This document shows positions 15,204 through 24,129 of a stretch of 64,000 nucleotides of DNA, piece after piece. The position numbers were made by a program, and so were the translations under genes. This DNA is from Pseudomonas wuhanensis. GTDB lineage: Bacteria; Pseudomonadota; Gammaproteobacteria; Pseudomonadales; Pseudomonadaceae. Below the pieces are notes generated by a model, which did not search any database, had not been told where the DNA came from, and saw nothing but the letters and a program-made list of their open reading frames with translations. The stretch is taken from positions 4,836,001 through 4,900,000 of the forward strand of contig NZ_CP117430.1 in NCBI RefSeq assembly GCF_030687395.1, given 5' to 3'. Position 1 is the first letter of the stretch, and the number at the start of each line of letters is the position of its first letter.

Positions 15204-15515
15204 GTGGAAAACATCAAGCGTTTCAATAGCTTCGCTGAGTTTTACCCGTATTACCTCAGCGAACACCGCAACAGCACTTGCCGACGATTGCACTTTGTCG
15301 GCACCTCCCTGGTTATTTTCATTCTGGTGCTGACCATCGGCAACGGCGCGTGGTGGATGTTGCTGGCCCTGCCGCTGGCCGGTTACAGCTTCGCCTGGGT
15401 CGGGCATTTCTTCTTCGAGAAGAATCGCCCTGCCACCTTTCAGCATCCTCTTTACAGCCTGCTCGGCGATTTCGTCATGTACCGCGACATGATTCTGGGT
15501 CGCGTGCCGTTCTAG
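15204..15515 (+). CDS. Mpo1-like (DUF962) small membrane protein
   Basis: 103 residues from a GTG start (VENIKRFNSFAEFYPYYLSE) preceded by GAGATCG; the longer frame upstream has no conserved look. Conserved His motifs YLSEHRNSTCRRLHFVGT and GHFFFEKNRPATFQHP, with two hydrophobic helices between them (about 35-75), match the DUF962/Mpo1 family. Yeast Mpo1 is an Fe-dependent dioxygenase that shortens 2-hydroxy fatty acids; the bacterial function is unproven. It is divergent from the AraC regulator and may be controlled by it. Confidence 0.75.
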   Translation: MENIKRFNSFAEFYPYYLSEHRNSTCRRLHFVGTSLVIFILVLTIGNGAWWMLLALPLAGYSFAWVGHFFFEKNRPATFQHPLYSLLGDFVMYRDMILGRVPF

Positions 15516-15614
15516 GCTCCATTGGCCACAAAAGCGTCCTGTGCGGCCAGTGCGGTGCTAAATCCAAGCCCTACACTCGAAACATCCCTTTCCGTCAGAA
15601 CAAGAGGATAGCCG

Positions 15615-16205
15615 ATGAATGCCCACGCCCGTTTCACTCACATGCAGGACGGCACGCAGGAAGACTGGGCGATCATCGCCGCGGATTTCAGCGCCTATGC
15701 CCGGCAATTGCCCAAACGGATCGTGGCGCACCTGAAGTTACTGGAGGGGGATTTCGGCGGTTTCCCGGTGGATCGCCTGACTCACTCCCTGCAAACCGCC
15801 AGCCGCGCCTGGCGCGATGGTCGCGACGAAGAGTACGTGGTCTGCGCCCTGCTCCATGACATCGGCGACACATTGGGCTCCTACAATCACCCGGACATCG
15901 CCGCGGCGATCCTCAAGCCGTTCGTCAGCGCCGAGAACCTGTGGATGGTGGAGAAGCATGGAATTTTCCAGGGCTATTACTTCTTTCATCACCTGGGCAT
16001 GGACCGGCATTTGCGCGAGCAATTCAGTGGTCATCCGCAGTATCAGGCGACCATCGAGTTTTGTGCCCGGTACGATGCGGCGGCGTTTGATCCGGCGTAC
16101 GACACGCTGCCGCTGAGCTTCTTCGAACCGATGGTGGAGCGCTTGTTTGCGCAGCCGAAGAATTCGATTTACAAGGCGGCGATGGAAGAACACGCGCCAG
16201 CCTGA
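15615..16205 (+). CDS. HD-domain phosphohydrolase-like protein
   Basis: 196 residues. Metal-binding histidines and aspartate appear in RLTHSLQTASRAWRDG and VCALLHDIGDTLGSYNH, with later His pairs (GYYFFHHLGMD). The order resembles the HD enzymes related to PhnZ and myo-inositol oxygenase, so a mixed-valent di-iron oxygenase is as likely as a phosphohydrolase. A ribosome-binding site (AGAGGAT) precedes the ATG. No phosphonate or inositol genes are near. Confidence 0.7.
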   Translation: MNAHARFTHMQDGTQEDWAIIAADFSAYARQLPKRIVAHLKLLEGDFGGFPVDRLTHSLQTASRAWRDGRDEEYVVCALLHDIGDTLGSYNHPDIAAAILKPFVSAENLWMVEKHGIFQGYYFFHHLGMDRHLREQFSGHPQYQATIEFCARYDAAAFDPAYDTLPLSFFEPMVERLFAQPKNSIYKAAMEEHAPA

Positions 16206-16255
16206 TAGGTCTCAGGAGACCGCTTCGCGGTCCATCGCGGGCAATATCCTGATTT

Positions 16256-17071
16256 TTAAGCCGGCTCCGTGACCTTCACCGCCTTCAACTCCGCCTCCCG
16301 CGCCTGGGCATCGGCCAACCGATACAGCTCGATCGACCCATCCCAATGCTCGATCAGCGCCGTGCATGACTCCACCCAATCCCCGCAATTGAGGTAATCC
16401 ACCCCGCCGACCTTGCGAATCTCGGCATGGTGAATGTGCCCGCACACCACACCGTGCAACTCGCGTTTGACGCATTCGTGGGCGATGGCTTCTTCAAAAT
16501 CGCTGATGAAACTGACGGCGGTCTTGACCTTGTGCTTGAGGTACGCCGACAGCGACCAGTAGCCGTAGCCATAACGGGCACGCCAATGGTTGAGCCAACG
16601 GTTGAGCGTCAGGGTGAATTCGTAGGCCGAATCGCCGAGAAACGCCAGCCAGCGATGGTAACGGGTGATCACGTCGAACTGGTCGCCGTGAATAACCAGC
16701 AAATGACGGCCATCGGCGGTCACGTGCACGGCTTCGTCCACCAGTTGGATATTGCCCAGTATCAGCTTGGAATAACGGCGCAGGAATTCGTCATGGTTGC
16801 CGGTGACGTAGATCACTTCGGTGCCGCGCTTGCTCATGGTCAGCAGGCGACGAATCACATTGGTGTGCGCTTGCGGCCAATACATACCGCTGCGCAGTTT
16901 CCAACCGTCGATGATGTCGCCGACCAGGTAGATCTTGTCGGTGTGGTAGCCCTTGAGAAACTGCGACAGGTGTTCGGCCTGGCAGTCCCGAGTGCCCAGA
17001 TGCACATCGGAAATCCATAAGGTCCGCACACGTTGCTTACGGCTGGGTTTGGCGAGCTCGGCGCTGGTCAT
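16256..17071 (-). CDS. LpxH-like metallophosphoesterase (UDP-2,3-diacylglucosamine diphosphatase family)
   Basis: 271 residues. All calcineurin-like metal motifs are present in order: WISDVHLGTRDCQA, LVGDIIDGWKLRSG, VTGNHDEFLRRY, VIHGDQFDVI and CGHIHHAEIRKVGG. The chain resembles COG2908 proteins of about 270 residues, which are longer than canonical LpxH (about 240). Such proteins may hydrolyse UDP-2,3-diacylglucosamine or another pyrophosphate at the membrane; whether this is the main lipid A enzyme cannot be told. The ATG at 17071 is chosen over an in-frame TTG two codons upstream because GAGGG is spaced correctly. Confidence 0.83.
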   Translation of the reverse strand: MTSAELAKPSRKQRVRTLWISDVHLGTRDCQAEHLSQFLKGYHTDKIYLVGDIIDGWKLRSGMYWPQAHTNVIRRLLTMSKRGTEVIYVTGNHDEFLRRYSKLILGNIQLVDEAVHVTADGRHLLVIHGDQFDVITRYHRWLAFLGDSAYEFTLTLNRWLNHWRARYGYGYWSLSAYLKHKVKTAVSFISDFEEAIAHECVKRELHGVVCGHIHHAEIRKVGGVDYLNCGDWVESCTALIEHWDGSIELYRLADAQAREAELKAVKVTEPA

Positions 17072-17207
17072 GGGCAACCCTCAGGACAAGTTTTGGCAAG
17101 CTTGCGCCGGTCGGGTTAATTGCCCATGACAATCGCAAGTCAGTCCTGTGACAACGCGCGCATGCGTGCCCTCGGTGTAGACTGGCGCCTCACTCATCAA
17201 AATCGCC

Positions 17208-17978
17208 ATGAGACCTGCGATGAGACCGATCCTCACGCTACGCCAGTACACCCACGACCTGATCGTCCACAGCCACGACCACGCGCAACTGGTGTTCGGG
17301 CTGTCGGGCGCGCTGGACTTCGAGGTCGAGGGGCATGGCAGTCAGGTGGTGCAGCAGAGTTTCGTGGTGGTGCCGTCGGGCGCGCATCATGCCTGCGACA
17401 GCGCCCATGGCAGTCGTTGCCTGGTGCTGGATGTGCCGAGCGACCAGTGGGTTTCGCAGTCCCTTGGCGATCACGCCGAAGCCAGCCGCCGCTTGCTCGA
17501 CAACGCCGGGCGTCTGTCGCTGGACGCCGGGCAAAGCCAACTGGTGAGTTGGCTGGCGGGCAGCCAGATCAGTGATCCGCTGATCGCCCAGCAAGGCGCG
17601 GTGCTGTTGCTGGCCAGCCTGAACAACGCCAAACCCGACAGTGTGGGCGGTCGACGTCTGCCTTATGCGGCGCTGAATGCGCACATCGATCAATACGCGG
17701 CCTATCCACTGCAAGTCGCCGATCTGGCGCGCATTGCCGGGCTGTCCAGCGCTCGATTGCATGCACGGTTCGTGACGGAATGCGGGCAGACGCCGATGGA
17801 CTACATTCGCAGTCGTCGGCTGCACATTGCCGTGAGCCTGTTGCGCGATTCAGCGCTGCCCATTGGCGAGATCGCCTGTCGGGTCGGCTACAGCTCGCAG
17901 AGCGCTTTCGCCGCAGCGGTACTGCGTGAGTTTGGCGCCTCACCCGGTAAATTGCGCCGCGAGGCTGGCGACAAATGA
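17208..17978 (+). CDS. AraC-family regulator with cupin domain
   Basis: 256 residues. An N-terminal cupin (about 10-95; HSHDHAQLVFGLSGALDFEV) is followed by a C-terminal AraC DNA-binding domain (about 150-250; VADLARIAGLSSARLHARFV and IACRVGYSSQSAFAAAVLREF). The start may instead be the ATG at 17220, which has a GAGACC ahead of it. It lies 78 bp upstream of an EamA transporter gene on the same strand, so it probably regulates that exporter. The inducer is not predictable. Confidence 0.85.
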   Translation: MRPAMRPILTLRQYTHDLIVHSHDHAQLVFGLSGALDFEVEGHGSQVVQQSFVVVPSGAHHACDSAHGSRCLVLDVPSDQWVSQSLGDHAEASRRLLDNAGRLSLDAGQSQLVSWLAGSQISDPLIAQQGAVLLLASLNNAKPDSVGGRRLPYAALNAHIDQYAAYPLQVADLARIAGLSSARLHARFVTECGQTPMDYIRSRRLHIAVSLLRDSALPIGEIACRVGYSSQSAFAAAVLREFGASPGKLRREAGDK

Positions 17979-18056
17979 CGCGAGTCTGGCGACAGACATA
18001 ACCGGCTCAGCACGGTTCAATGTAGGACATTTGTTCGTTTGTCGTTAAGGATTGCA

Positions 18057-18950
18057 ATGACTCCCCGTACCGCCCTTGGCGCTCTGCATATCGGTGCACT
18101 GATGTTCGGCCTGACTGGCGTATTCGGCAAACTCGCCGCTGCCTCGCCGGCCATCATCGTGTTCGGCCGTGCCGCGTTTGCCGTCCTCGCCCTGGCATTT
18201 TTCGCACGGTTCGCCAGCAATACCCGCTGGCAGAAACTCAACGCCGTGGACCTGCGTCGCCTGCTGCTCAGCGGTTTGCTGCTGACCGGGCACTGGGTGA
18301 GTTTCTTCATCGCGGTGAAGGTGGCCGGGGTGGCGATCGCGACCTTGGGTTTTGCCAGTTTTCCGGCGTTTACCGTGATCCTCGAAGGGCTGATCTTCCG
18401 CGAGCGCATCCGCGCCAACGAAATCCTGCTGGTGGTACTGGTCAGCGTCGGATTGGTACTGGTCACGCCGGATTTCGATCTGGCCAGCGGCGCCACCGCC
18501 GGCCTGTTGTGGGCGGTAGCTTCCGGCTTGCTGTTCGCGCTGCTGTCCCTGACCAACCGCGCCAGCTCCGGACGAATTCCGCCGGTGCAGGCTGCACTGT
18601 GTCAGAACGTGGTGGTTGCGATCTGCCTGCTGCCGGTGGCGGTGCCGCAGTTGAGCGAAGTGCGCGCCATCGACTGGCTGTGGATCGGCCTGCTCGGGGT
18701 GTTCTGCACCGGCGTCGCCCACAGCCTGTTCGTCGCCAGCCTGGCGGTGATCAAAGCCCGGACTGCGTCAGTGGTGTTTGCTCTGGAGCCGGTTTACGGT
18801 ATCACCCTGGCCTGGCTGCTGTTCGATGAAAACCCGACGCTGCGCATGCTGATCGGCGGTGCGCTGATCATCGTGGCCATCGTAGTCTCGAGCCGGTTGT
18901 CCGGCAGTTCAAGCAAGAACGCCGTGGCGGCGCAAGCCCCGTCTCACTGA
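18057..18950 (+). CDS. EamA/DMT-family transporter
   Basis: 297 residues with about ten hydrophobic helices arranged as two EamA halves; the repeat is visible as FGLTGVFGKLAAASP in the first half and ASVVFALEPVYGITLAWLLF in the second. The start is the ATG after AAGGATTG. Family members export amino acids, nucleosides or drugs; the substrate is unknown. Paired with the preceding AraC regulator. The stop overlaps the end of the convergent SelW-like gene by 7 bp. Confidence 0.87.
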   Translation: MTPRTALGALHIGALMFGLTGVFGKLAAASPAIIVFGRAAFAVLALAFFARFASNTRWQKLNAVDLRRLLLSGLLLTGHWVSFFIAVKVAGVAIATLGFASFPAFTVILEGLIFRERIRANEILLVVLVSVGLVLVTPDFDLASGATAGLLWAVASGLLFALLSLTNRASSGRIPPVQAALCQNVVVAICLLPVAVPQLSEVRAIDWLWIGLLGVFCTGVAHSLFVASLAVIKARTASVVFALEPVYGITLAWLLFDENPTLRMLIGGALIIVAIVVSSRLSGSSSKNAVAAQAPSH

Positions 18951-19231
18951 GTGCGGTCGTTGTGGCCCAGGTCGCGGTCCGGATCGATCTGATCGCGGAC
19001 CCGCTGCTTGAGCACCTTGGCCTCGGGAAAACCACCGTCGGCCTTGCGCTCCCAGAGCTGCACATCGTCACAGAAAATGTGAAAAACCCCGCCGGTGCCA
19101 GGCACCAGAGACACTTTGCCCAGGTCGTCGCCGAAGGTGCTGAGCAGTTCCTGGGCCAGCCAGGCGGCGCGCAACAGCCATTGGCATTGCGTGCAATAGG
19201 TGATGACGATTTCCGGTTTACGTGCGGTCAT
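18944..19231 (-). CDS. SelW/SelT/SelH (Rdx) family redox protein
   Basis: 95 residues from MTARKPEIVITYCTQCQWLL. The CxxC motif (CTQC) at the N-terminal strand-loop-helix is the cysteine form of the selenoprotein W redox centre, and GTGGVFHIFCDDVQLWERK fits the thioredoxin-like Rdx fold. The natural partner is not known. An in-frame TTG three codons upstream is an alternative start. It is convergent with the EamA gene and divergent from plpD. Confidence 0.82.
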   Translation of the reverse strand: MTARKPEIVITYCTQCQWLLRAAWLAQELLSTFGDDLGKVSLVPGTGGVFHIFCDDVQLWERKADGGFPEAKVLKQRVRDQIDPDRDLGHNDRTQ

Positions 19232-19299
19232 GATTGGCAAAACTCCTGTGCCAGAGGGCGTCGCTATAATAGCCGCCTTTATCGCTTGCCCCGAGATCC

Positions 19300-21492
19300 A
19301 TGATGCGCCGTTTGCTGTCCTGCCTGTTGCTGTGCCTCTTCCCCTTGATCGTGCAAGCCACTGAAGCCCCCCGACCGAAAATCGGTCTGGTGCTGTCCGG
19401 TGGTGCTGCCCGTGGCCTGGCGCACATTGGTGTGCTCAAGGCACTGGAAGAACAAGGCATTAAGATTGATGCGATTGCCGGCACCAGCATGGGCGCGGTC
19501 GTCGGCGGCCTGTATGCCTCGGGCTATCAGATCGATGAGCTGGAAAAACTCGCCCTCGGCATCGACTGGCAGCAGGCACTGTCCGACGCTCCTCCTCGGG
19601 AAGATGTGCCCTTCCGGCGCAAGCAGGATGATCGGGATTTCCTCGTCAAACAGAAACTCAGCTTCCGCGACGACGGCAGCCTCGGTCTGCCGCTTGGGGT
19701 GATTCAGGGCCAGAACCTGGCGCTGTTGCTGGAAAGCCTGCTGGCCCACACCAGCGATACCCGCGACTTCGACAAATTGCCAATCCCCTTTCGAGCGGTG
19801 GCAACGGACATCGCCAGCGGCGAAAAAGTGGTGTTCCGCAAGGGCCACCTGCCTCAGGTGATTCGCGCCAGCATGTCGATCCCGGCGGTGTTCGCACCGG
19901 TCGAGCTCAACGGCCGCTTGCTGGTGGACGGCGGCATGACCGACAACATCCCATTGGACGTGGCGCGGGAGATGGGCGTCGATATCGCTATCGTGGTCGA
20001 CATCGGCACACCACTGCGCAATCGCAAACAACTGACCACCGTGGTCGATGTGTTGAACCAGTCGATCACCCTGATGACCCGGCGCAACTCCGAGGAACAA
20101 CTGGCCGCCCTGCACAAAGACGACGTATTGATCCAGCCACCGCTGGCGAGTTTCGGCGTTACCGATTTCGGTAAAGCCCAGGAAATGATCGACGCTGGCT
20201 ACCGCGCAACCCGAATTCTCGACGCGCGTCTGGCGCGGCTCAAACCTGTACAACCGCTGGACGCCGAACTGACCGCCGCCCGGGCGCCGAGCCAACGCAC
20301 CCCCATCATCACCGCGATCAAAGTGGAAAACGACTCGAAGGTCGGCGATGACGTAATCCGCTACTACATTCGCCAGCACATTGGCGAACCGCTGGACCTG
20401 GGCCGTCTGCAAACCGACATGGGCACCCTGTACGGCCTCGATTACTTCGAGCAGGTGCAATACCGCGTCGTCCATAAGGGCGCCGATCACACCCTGGTGA
20501 TCAGCGCCCGCGGCAAACGCAGCGGCACCGATTATCTGCGGGTGGGTTTGAACCTGTCGGACGACATGCGCGGCGACAGCGCTTTCAACCTGGGCGCCAG
20601 TTACCGGGTCAACGGCATCAATCGCCTCGGTGCCGAATGGCTGACCCGGGCGCAGCTCGGTGACAAGCAGGAACTTTACACTGAGTTCTATCAGCCGCTG
20701 GATGTCGGCTCGCGCTACTTCATCGCGCCTTATGCGGCATTCGAAGCGCAGAACGTCGAAGCGATCCTGGACAACGATCCAATCGCCCAATACCGCGTCG
20801 AACGCTACGGTTTGGGCCTGAACGTCGGCCGGCAAATCGGCAATAGCGGCGAAGTGCGCTTCGGTGTCGGTGAGGCCTGGGGCAAGGCTGACGTGCGCAT
20901 CGGCGATCAGGATTTACCGAGTGAAAACTTCAACGAGGGTTTCTATGAACTGAAGTACTCGTTCGACTCGCTGGACAATGTCTATTTCCCTCATGAAGGC
21001 CAGGATATCGGCCTGTCATTCCGTCAGTTCGAACCGGGCTTGGGTTCGGACAAACGCTATCGCCAATGGGAGTTCAAACTGGACAAGGCCCTGAGTAGCG
21101 GCCCGGACACCTTTATCCTTGGCGGGCGTTACGGACGCACGCTGGATGAGGCCAACGTGGTCACTTCCAGTTTCCTGCTCGGCGGTGCGCGGCAGTTGTC
21201 GGGCTTTCGCGAGGATGCGATCTCCGGACAAAACGTCAGCCTGATGCGCGGGGTTTACTACCGCCGCCTGACACCGCGCTCGTACCTGGCGCTGGACTTC
21301 CCCCTGTACATCGGAGGCTCGCTGGAGCGTGGCCGGGCGTGGAACAACGACAATGAATTCGACAGCGGCTACATCAATGCGGCCAGTGTGTTCATCGGTT
21401 TCGACACGCCGCTGGGACCGCTGAACTTCAGTTACGGCATTAACGATGCGGATGAACAGGCGGTTTATCTGAACCTGGGGCAGACGTTCTAA
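19300..21492 (+). CDS. plpD: patatin-like phospholipase PlpD (type Vd autotransporter)
   Basis: 730 residues in one chain. Signal peptide (1-20); patatin domain (about 27-330) with oxyanion loop SGGAARGLAHIG, nucleophile S63 in GTSMG and catalytic D210 in LVDGGMTDNIP; a POTRA-like segment (about 330-400); and a C-terminal Omp85-type barrel (about 410-730) ending in Phe (NLGQTF). This layout is that of P. aeruginosa PlpD (PA3339), a fused two-partner secretion protein releasing a class A1 phospholipase. All catalytic residues are present. It lies alone, convergent with the FimV-like gene. Confidence 0.92.
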   Translation: MMRRLLSCLLLCLFPLIVQATEAPRPKIGLVLSGGAARGLAHIGVLKALEEQGIKIDAIAGTSMGAVVGGLYASGYQIDELEKLALGIDWQQALSDAPPREDVPFRRKQDDRDFLVKQKLSFRDDGSLGLPLGVIQGQNLALLLESLLAHTSDTRDFDKLPIPFRAVATDIASGEKVVFRKGHLPQVIRASMSIPAVFAPVELNGRLLVDGGMTDNIPLDVAREMGVDIAIVVDIGTPLRNRKQLTTVVDVLNQSITLMTRRNSEEQLAALHKDDVLIQPPLASFGVTDFGKAQEMIDAGYRATRILDARLARLKPVQPLDAELTAARAPSQRTPIITAIKVENDSKVGDDVIRYYIRQHIGEPLDLGRLQTDMGTLYGLDYFEQVQYRVVHKGADHTLVISARGKRSGTDYLRVGLNLSDDMRGDSAFNLGASYRVNGINRLGAEWLTRAQLGDKQELYTEFYQPLDVGSRYFIAPYAAFEAQNVEAILDNDPIAQYRVERYGLGLNVGRQIGNSGEVRFGVGEAWGKADVRIGDQDLPSENFNEGFYELKYSFDSLDNVYFPHEGQDIGLSFRQFEPGLGSDKRYRQWEFKLDKALSSGPDTFILGGRYGRTLDEANVVTSSFLLGGARQLSGFREDAISGQNVSLMRGVYYRRLTPRSYLALDFPLYIGGSLERGRAWNNDNEFDSGYINAASVFIGFDTPLGPLNFSYGINDADEQAVYLNLGQTF

Positions 21493-21524
21493 AGCGAACA
21501 CCTCTACAGGTATCCTCTATAAAA

Positions 21525-21616
21525 ATGTGGGAGCGGGCTTGCTCGCGAAAGCGGACTGACAATCACCAAAGAGGTTGAATGTTATGACGCTTTCGCGAGC
21601 AAGCCCGCTCCCACAT
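21525..21616. repeat. REP doublet (class A) between plpD and the FimV-like gene
   Basis: ATGTGGGAGCGGGCTTGC and GCAAGCCCGCTCCCACAT flank a 55-base centre. It lies between two convergent genes, a typical REP location, and has an intact GCCCG-CT-CCCACA end. Confidence 0.9.
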
Positions 21617-21634
21617 TGGATCTTCAAAACTTCC

Positions 21635-23446
21635 CTATCGGATACCGGCCAACAGAGTCCGGGCCGTCTCCTTGAGCGGTTCGTCGCCGTCCTTGAGTAA
21701 CTCGTTAAGCAGCTCGATGGCGCTGTCCAGATCGCCGTCGTCGATGCAGGTCTGGGCCTGTTCGAGTTTGCCCGCGCTGCTCGGCCCCGCCGGCTCAAGA
21801 TCCATCAATTCAGCATTCAGCGGCTCAAGCTCCAGTGGCTGGAGAGGATCGCTGAATTCGTTGAGAAAGGTCTCGTCCAGAGATTGAGCGTCAGGCTCGG
21901 CGATCCATTCAAGCTCGGGCTCGTCCAGCGTCGGCTCCTCGGGCATTTCGAAAACATCGGGCAATACATGCAGATTCGAAGTGAAGCCGGGGTCGTCTAC
22001 CTGCGTTGGCTCATTCGACGGTTTGGCGCTGGACGGTGAGCTTTCAAAGGGGCTGATCAGGTCCCAGTTCGAATCCATCGACAGGTCATCGAGGTTCAAC
22101 TGGAACTCATCGCTCGGTGCCGCTTCAGGGATTGCAGGCATGGGTGGCGCCACTGCCACGGCGGCGACCACCGGTGCGGCGCTGAGCAGTTTCGGATGGC
22201 GGGCGCGGATGTCCTGAAGTTGCTGTGCATCGAACCCGGCGTCTCGCAGGCTACTTTCCTGCGTGTCGTAAGCTTGCACGTCGCCCTGTTTACCGAGGAC
22301 TTCCAACAGTTGCACGGCCAGATCGGTGCGCTGGGGTTCCCTGACCAACGCGTCTCGCAACAAACCGGCCGCCTCGGAAAAACGCCCATACGCCAGATAG
22401 ATACCCACCCCTTCCAGCACGTCGCCTGCAGGAGTTTCTTCGGCCGATCCGGCTAGCGGTTGCGGCTGGGACGCCGGCCTGATCGGTTCTGCGGTACGGT
22501 TGAGCACCGGTTCATGACGCGACGGCAGCACGGGTAACGGCTCGGACTGGACCTGAGCCTGAACCTGCTGTCGTTGACGACGAATGAATACGCCGAGCAA
22601 TACCAACGCCACCACTGCCAGCAACCCGATGATCAGCAGCCACGGAGTCGGTTCAGACTCCTCTACTACAACGGGCACCGGTGCCGTCACCTGGGGCACG
22701 ACCGGCTCTAACGATGCCTGTTTGACTTCCGCCAATTGGGTTTGCAGCTCGATCACCTGCTTTTTCTGACCGGCGATCTGCTCGTCCTGCCCCTGAAGCT
22801 TCGCATTGAGTTCATCGATGGTCTTTTGCAACTGTTGATTCTGCAGCACGCTGGCGGCCAGTTGTTCGGCAACAGCATCATTGGAAGGTGCGGTAGCTGG
22901 TTTATCGACATCAGGCTTGGGCGTCGCCCCTTTCACAGCCGGTGGCGGTGCAACAGCCGGTTCGACGGACGGGAACGCGGAAGATTGAGGGCGCGGCGTG
23001 GGTTCGTCGTTGACGGGAACAATTCCCGGCGAACCCGGCGGATCGATCAGCACTGTGTATTCGCGCAGCAAACGCCCGTTGGGCTGATTGAGCTGCACCA
23101 GAAAATTCAGGAAGGGTTCATTGACCGGTTTGTTGGAGGTTACCCGGATCAGGCTACGGTTGCCTCGCAGGATCGGTGTGAACTTCAGGTCATTGAGGAA
23201 GAACACCCGCTCGACGCCAGCGCGGCTGAACTCGTCCGCCGTTGCCAGGCTGACCGATAGCTCGCCCTCCCCCAGACCGCCGGCGTCCACCAGGGCGATG
23301 TCGGCATTGAACGGCTGATTCAACGCCGAATGCTGGGTGATCTCACCCAACCCGAGCGCAGGGGCCAATGCCGAGTAAGTGACAGCACCACCGACCAACA
23401 GCAGCCTGGCGCAACACCGCAATACAACGTGCCAACTCTCGAGCAT
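21635..23446 (-). CDS. FimV-like peptidoglycan-hub protein (shorter paralogue)
   Basis: 603 residues. N-terminal signal segment and the FimV N domain (about 30-145: LGEITQHSALNQPFNADIAL, RGNRSLIRVTSNKPVNEPFL), a Pro-rich linker, a coiled coil (about 190-235), one transmembrane helix (about 258-280, PWLLIIGLLAVVALVLLGVF), an acidic cytoplasmic region, and a C-terminal FimV/TPR-like motif (KLEQAQTCIDDGDLDSAIEL). FimV proteins organise type IV pili and cell-pole signalling. This chain is shorter than P. aeruginosa FimV (about 900) and lies beside plpD and a MarR gene as PA3340 does. No LysM is obvious. The start uses the second ATG, six bases after AAGGG. Confidence 0.8.
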   Translation of the reverse strand: MLESWHVVLRCCARLLLVGGAVTYSALAPALGLGEITQHSALNQPFNADIALVDAGGLGEGELSVSLATADEFSRAGVERVFFLNDLKFTPILRGNRSLIRVTSNKPVNEPFLNFLVQLNQPNGRLLREYTVLIDPPGSPGIVPVNDEPTPRPQSSAFPSVEPAVAPPPAVKGATPKPDVDKPATAPSNDAVAEQLAASVLQNQQLQKTIDELNAKLQGQDEQIAGQKKQVIELQTQLAEVKQASLEPVVPQVTAPVPVVVEESEPTPWLLIIGLLAVVALVLLGVFIRRQRQQVQAQVQSEPLPVLPSRHEPVLNRTAEPIRPASQPQPLAGSAEETPAGDVLEGVGIYLAYGRFSEAAGLLRDALVREPQRTDLAVQLLEVLGKQGDVQAYDTQESSLRDAGFDAQQLQDIRARHPKLLSAAPVVAAVAVAPPMPAIPEAAPSDEFQLNLDDLSMDSNWDLISPFESSPSSAKPSNEPTQVDDPGFTSNLHVLPDVFEMPEEPTLDEPELEWIAEPDAQSLDETFLNEFSDPLQPLELEPLNAELMDLEPAGPSSAGKLEQAQTCIDDGDLDSAIELLNELLKDGDEPLKETARTLLAGIR

Positions 23447-23574
23447 GAGCATCCCTTAGATAACCAGAACCAACCTGTACGTATTCGCACATCCGGTACG
23501 AACACGATATTGCCTAGTAGTTCTTTATAGTCTGCCCAACGGGGTATCTCAAAAGTCCGGCGCGTGGTTGTGCC

Positions 23575-24009
23575 TCAAGATTTTTCCAGGTTGGCCAGGA
23601 TGTGCCCGTGGACTCGCATGCAGACCTTCAAATCCGCCTCATCGACGCCATTGAACAGTTCGTGGCGCAATTGCGTGGCAATGGTTTCAATTTGTTCGAT
23701 CAAGGGCCGGGCCGGGGCACAAAGAACGATTTTTTTCGCCCGACGGTCTTCCAGCACGGATTGGCGCTGCACCAGGCCCTGACTTTCCAGGCTGTCGAGC
23801 AATCGAGCCAGGGTGGGCCCTTCGACGCCGACGCTTTGCGCCAGTTCGCGTTGGGTGGGGGCATTCTCGAAGCGTGCCAGGTGCAGCAGCACCAGCCAGC
23901 GCGCCTGGGACAGACCCAGGCCAGCCAGTCGGCGGTCCAGTTCGGCACGCCAGCCACGAGACATCTGGGCCAGCTGCATGCCAAAGCGGTGTTGATCGGT
24001 TAACGGCAT
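23575..24009 (-). CDS. MarR-family transcriptional regulator (SlyA-like)
   Basis: 144 residues with the winged helix-turn-helix of MarR proteins: LSQARWLVLLHLARFENAPTQ, then the recognition region VGVEGPTLARLLDSLESQGL and the wing VLEDRRAKKIVL. It probably binds a palindrome as a dimer and responds to a small aromatic or oxidative signal; neither can be read from sequence. The run ATTAGTCAGCTAA around 24050 upstream could hold its own operator. Between the FimV-like gene and recQ, all on the minus strand but with gaps over 100 bp, so it is probably monocistronic. Confidence 0.87.
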   Translation of the reverse strand: MPLTDQHRFGMQLAQMSRGWRAELDRRLAGLGLSQARWLVLLHLARFENAPTQRELAQSVGVEGPTLARLLDSLESQGLVQRQSVLEDRRAKKIVLCAPARPLIEQIETIATQLRHELFNGVDEADLKVCMRVHGHILANLEKS

Positions 24010-24129
24010 AAAACACTCATGGTTAGACTGAAAATAGAGAAAAACTAATTATTAGTCAGCTAAGCATGACCTTTGGCTATAGGCAAGGTTTGCTCTGTAC
24101 TGAATCGTTACATCTGTGCCGCAGGTCAT

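Noticed and set aside
18944-19231. Possible selenoprotein W
   Set aside because: The redox motif is CTQC encoded by ordinary cysteine codons; there is no in-frame TGA at the redox position.
19279-20835. A 518-codon minus-strand frame opposite plpD
   Set aside because: Shadow of plpD, which has a full patatin active site and barrel.
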